Positions 5,339-6,557 of a stretch of 6,557 nt of DNA are shown one piece after another; positions within the stretch are counted from its first letter, which is position 1; the number at the start of each line of letters is the position of its first letter. The notes under the pieces are model-generated. The model was not told where the DNA came from. It did no database searches and was given only the letters and a program-made list of their open reading frames with translations. This DNA is from JAQVQN01 sp964428885 (lineage in GTDB: Bacteria > Verrucomicrobiota > Kiritimatiellia > RFP12 > UBA1067), in contig CAYRZP010000115.1 of assembly GCA_964428885.1 (NCBI GenBank), forward strand, positions 1 through 6,557. Direction: 5' to 3'. The translations under genes were made by a program, and so were the position numbers.

Positions 5339-6481
5339 CTACCCGAACCTTTGCTGGCGGAAGCGCTCGTACTGCGCCAGCATGCGTTCGGTAACGGACG
5401 GTGGAATGGTCTTGAGCGCCTGTTCCAGGTCGGACGCACCGATCAGCGGGTCGCCGCCCGCCTGCACGCTGCGCCGCAGGGCCGCGCGCTTGGCGTCGTG
5501 GATGATCCCCACGATGTCGCTGCCGGTGTAGCCGTCCAGACGCGTGACCCACGTTTCCATCTCAAGGCCCACATCCAGCGGCAGCCCCGCCAGATGCTTC
5601 TCCAGAAGCCCGCCGCGCGCCGCCGCGTCGGGGAGGCCGATGTGGATCTTCTCGTCGAACCGTCCGGTGCGGAAGACCGCCTCGTCGATCTCCCACGGCT
5701 TGTTGGTCGCGCCCAGCAGGAGCAGGATGTTTTCCGAATCGCGAAACCCGCCGACATCCGCCAGAAACTGCGTCACGATGCGGTTGTCCACCACCGACGA
5801 GCCGCCGGTGCGGCGCGGCAAGAGCCCGTCCACCTCGTCGAGGAACAGCACCGCCACCGGACGCGACCGAGCGGCCTGGATCAGACGGCTCAACCGCTGC
5901 TCGCTCTCGCCATGCCATTTCGAACGGAGCTGCGCGCCCGAGGCGTAGAAGAAAGGCGCGTCGATCTCGTGCGCGATGGCCTTGCCGAACATCGTCTTGC
6001 CCGTGCCGGGCGGGCCGTAAAGCAACACGCCGCCGCCGGGCTTGAGCTTGAGCAGCCGCGCCTTCTCCGGCTCGCGCATCGGATGCACGATCATGTCGAA
6101 GAGCGCCTCTTTCGCCTCGGCCATGCCCGCGATGTCGTCGAACGAGACTTCCGGCGTCTCAGCCACCAGCCACTCGTCATCCTCCGCCGCCCCGTCCTCC
6201 GCCGACTGCCGGTTGCCGATTGCCGACCGCCCGCTGCCCACTGCCGACTGCCCGCTGCCCACTGCCGACCGCCTCCCCTTCAGCTCCTCCGCCAGCGCCA
6301 GCCAGCCCTCGGCATCCCGCGTGTGCGCCTCAGCCACGACGCCGATTGTACGTTCCGCCAGCGCGAAGCCGCACGCCGCGGCACGCGCCGCCTCCTCCGC
6401 CGCCCGCTTGAAATCACGCGCCTTCACGAACTCCGCGCACGCGCCCTCATGCCCCGCCTTGATCTCGACCATGCTTTTCAT
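5339..6481 (-). CDS. Vps4/katanin-type AAA ATPase with N-terminal MIT-like helical domain
   Basis: AAA ATPases of this clade form hexamers that pull substrate polypeptides through a central pore. Of 380 residues, about 10-70 are predicted helical (DFKRAAEEAARAA, then AEGWLALAEELKGRR). Their helix pattern resembles the MIT domain of Vps4 and spastin. A repeat-encoded linker covers 71-94. The AAA core has Walker A GPPGTGKT (156-163), pore-loop SKWHGESE (187-194), Walker B VLFLDEVD (211-218), sensor 1 GATN (257-260), arginine-finger region RTGRFD (271-276) and GYTGSD (317-322). The last helix (PPSVTERMLAQYERF, 360-374) resembles the C-terminal helix of Vps4/katanin. The ATG at 6481 has AAAGGAG 6 nt upstream. 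All catalytic residues are present. Substrate and cellular role are unknown. The neighbours do not reveal a partner: the solute-binding gene follows after 138 bp and may be separately transcribed. Confidence 0.88.
   Translation of the reverse strand: MKSMVEIKAGHEGACAEFVKARDFKRAAEEAARAAACGFALAERTIGVVAEAHTRDAEGWLALAEELKGRRSAVGSGQSAVGSGRSAIGNRQSAEDGAAEDDEWLVAETPEVSFDDIAGMAEAKEALFDMIVHPMREPEKARLLKLKPGGGVLLYGPPGTGKTMFGKAIAHEIDAPFFYASGAQLRSKWHGESEQRLSRLIQAARSRPVAVLFLDEVDGLLPRRTGGSSVVDNRIVTQFLADVGGFRDSENILLLLGATNKPWEIDEAVFRTGRFDEKIHIGLPDAAARGGLLEKHLAGLPLDVGLEMETWVTRLDGYTGSDIVGIIHDAKRAALRRSVQAGGDPLIGASDLEQALKTIPPSVTERMLAQYERFRQQRFG
6202..6271 (-). repeat. Ten-unit heptanucleotide tandem repeat inside the AAA ATPase gene
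   Basis: Ten consecutive 7-bp units of the form CCSRCTG with few variants (plus strand: CCGACTG, CCGGTTG, CCGATTG, CCGACCG, CCCGCTG, CCCACTG, CCGACTG, CCCGCTG, CCCACTG, CCGACCG). Three units make a 21-bp period; the copies at 6223..6243 and 6244..6264 differ at one base. In the protein this gives a 7-residue repeat (SAVGSGQ, SAVGSGR, SAIGNRQ) that links the helical head to the AAA core. The unit is not a multiple of three, so gain or loss of one unit would shift the frame. Confidence 0.8.
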
Positions 6482-6557
6482 AGCTCACTCCTTTCAGCGC
6501 CGCCCCCAACACCGGCCTTCTCCGCAAGCCTGGAGGGCGAGGCTGCGCCGAGCCGCC
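6482..6557 (-). promoter_or_regulatory. Leader of the AAA ATPase gene with ribosome binding site and GC-rich imperfect palindrome
   Basis: The AAAGGAG ribosome binding site (6494..6488) is clear. The last 26 bases of the window are very GC-rich and contain GGCT-GCGCCG-AGCC (6541..6554), a 4-bp stem with a 6-nt loop. It could be the end of an interspersed palindromic element or of an upstream terminator. No promoter or upstream gene can be recognised before the window ends. Confidence 0.3.

Noticed and set aside
6202..6271. CRISPR array
   Set aside because: Units are 7 bp and directly adjacent, with no spacers, and they lie in frame inside a gene.

Overview
The window is a stretch of a GC-rich bacterial genome in which every recognisable gene is on the minus strand, so biology reads from the right edge to the left. 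A run of exactly 100 Ns (2615..2714) marks it as scaffolded draft or metagenome assembly. The species cannot be fixed from the sequence. The zinc-binding forms of S4, L36 and adenylate kinase, an S11 with an unusual N-terminal extension, and heptanucleotide tandem repeats inside genes suggest a GC-rich Gram-negative-type bacterium. A member of the Verrucomicrobia/Kiritimatiellota/Lentisphaerae group is my low-confidence guess.

Layout in transcription order: (1) 6481..5339, a 380-residue AAA ATPase of the Vps4/katanin/spastin type with a small three-helix N-terminal domain resembling MIT; (2) 5200..3398, a family 5 (OppA/DppA-like) solute-binding protein with an N-terminal signal segment; (3) adk (3356..2715, stop lost in the gap); (4) map (C-terminal 140 residues, 5' end lost in the gap); (5) an AT-rich 97-bp spacer; (6) rpmJ, rpsM, rpsK, rpsD and the first 90 codons of rpoA.

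The left half (adk to rpoA) is the conserved end of the spc operon plus the alpha operon. It covers nucleotide supply (adk), N-terminal methionine removal (map), large-subunit protein L36, small-subunit proteins S13, S11 and S4, and the RNA polymerase alpha subunit. infA is absent between map and rpmJ, and secY is not directly upstream of adk. The right half is accessory: the transporter-type protein and the AAA ATPase sit where secY would often be found.

Most worth a second look are the bacterial Vps4-like ATPase with its MIT-like head; two separate 7-bp tandem repeat arrays, one forming the linker of the ATPase and one forming the C-terminal tail and leading into the stop codon of the solute-binding protein; a stem-loop directly upstream of the rpoA ribosome binding site; and the 38-residue acidic/alanine-rich extension on S11.
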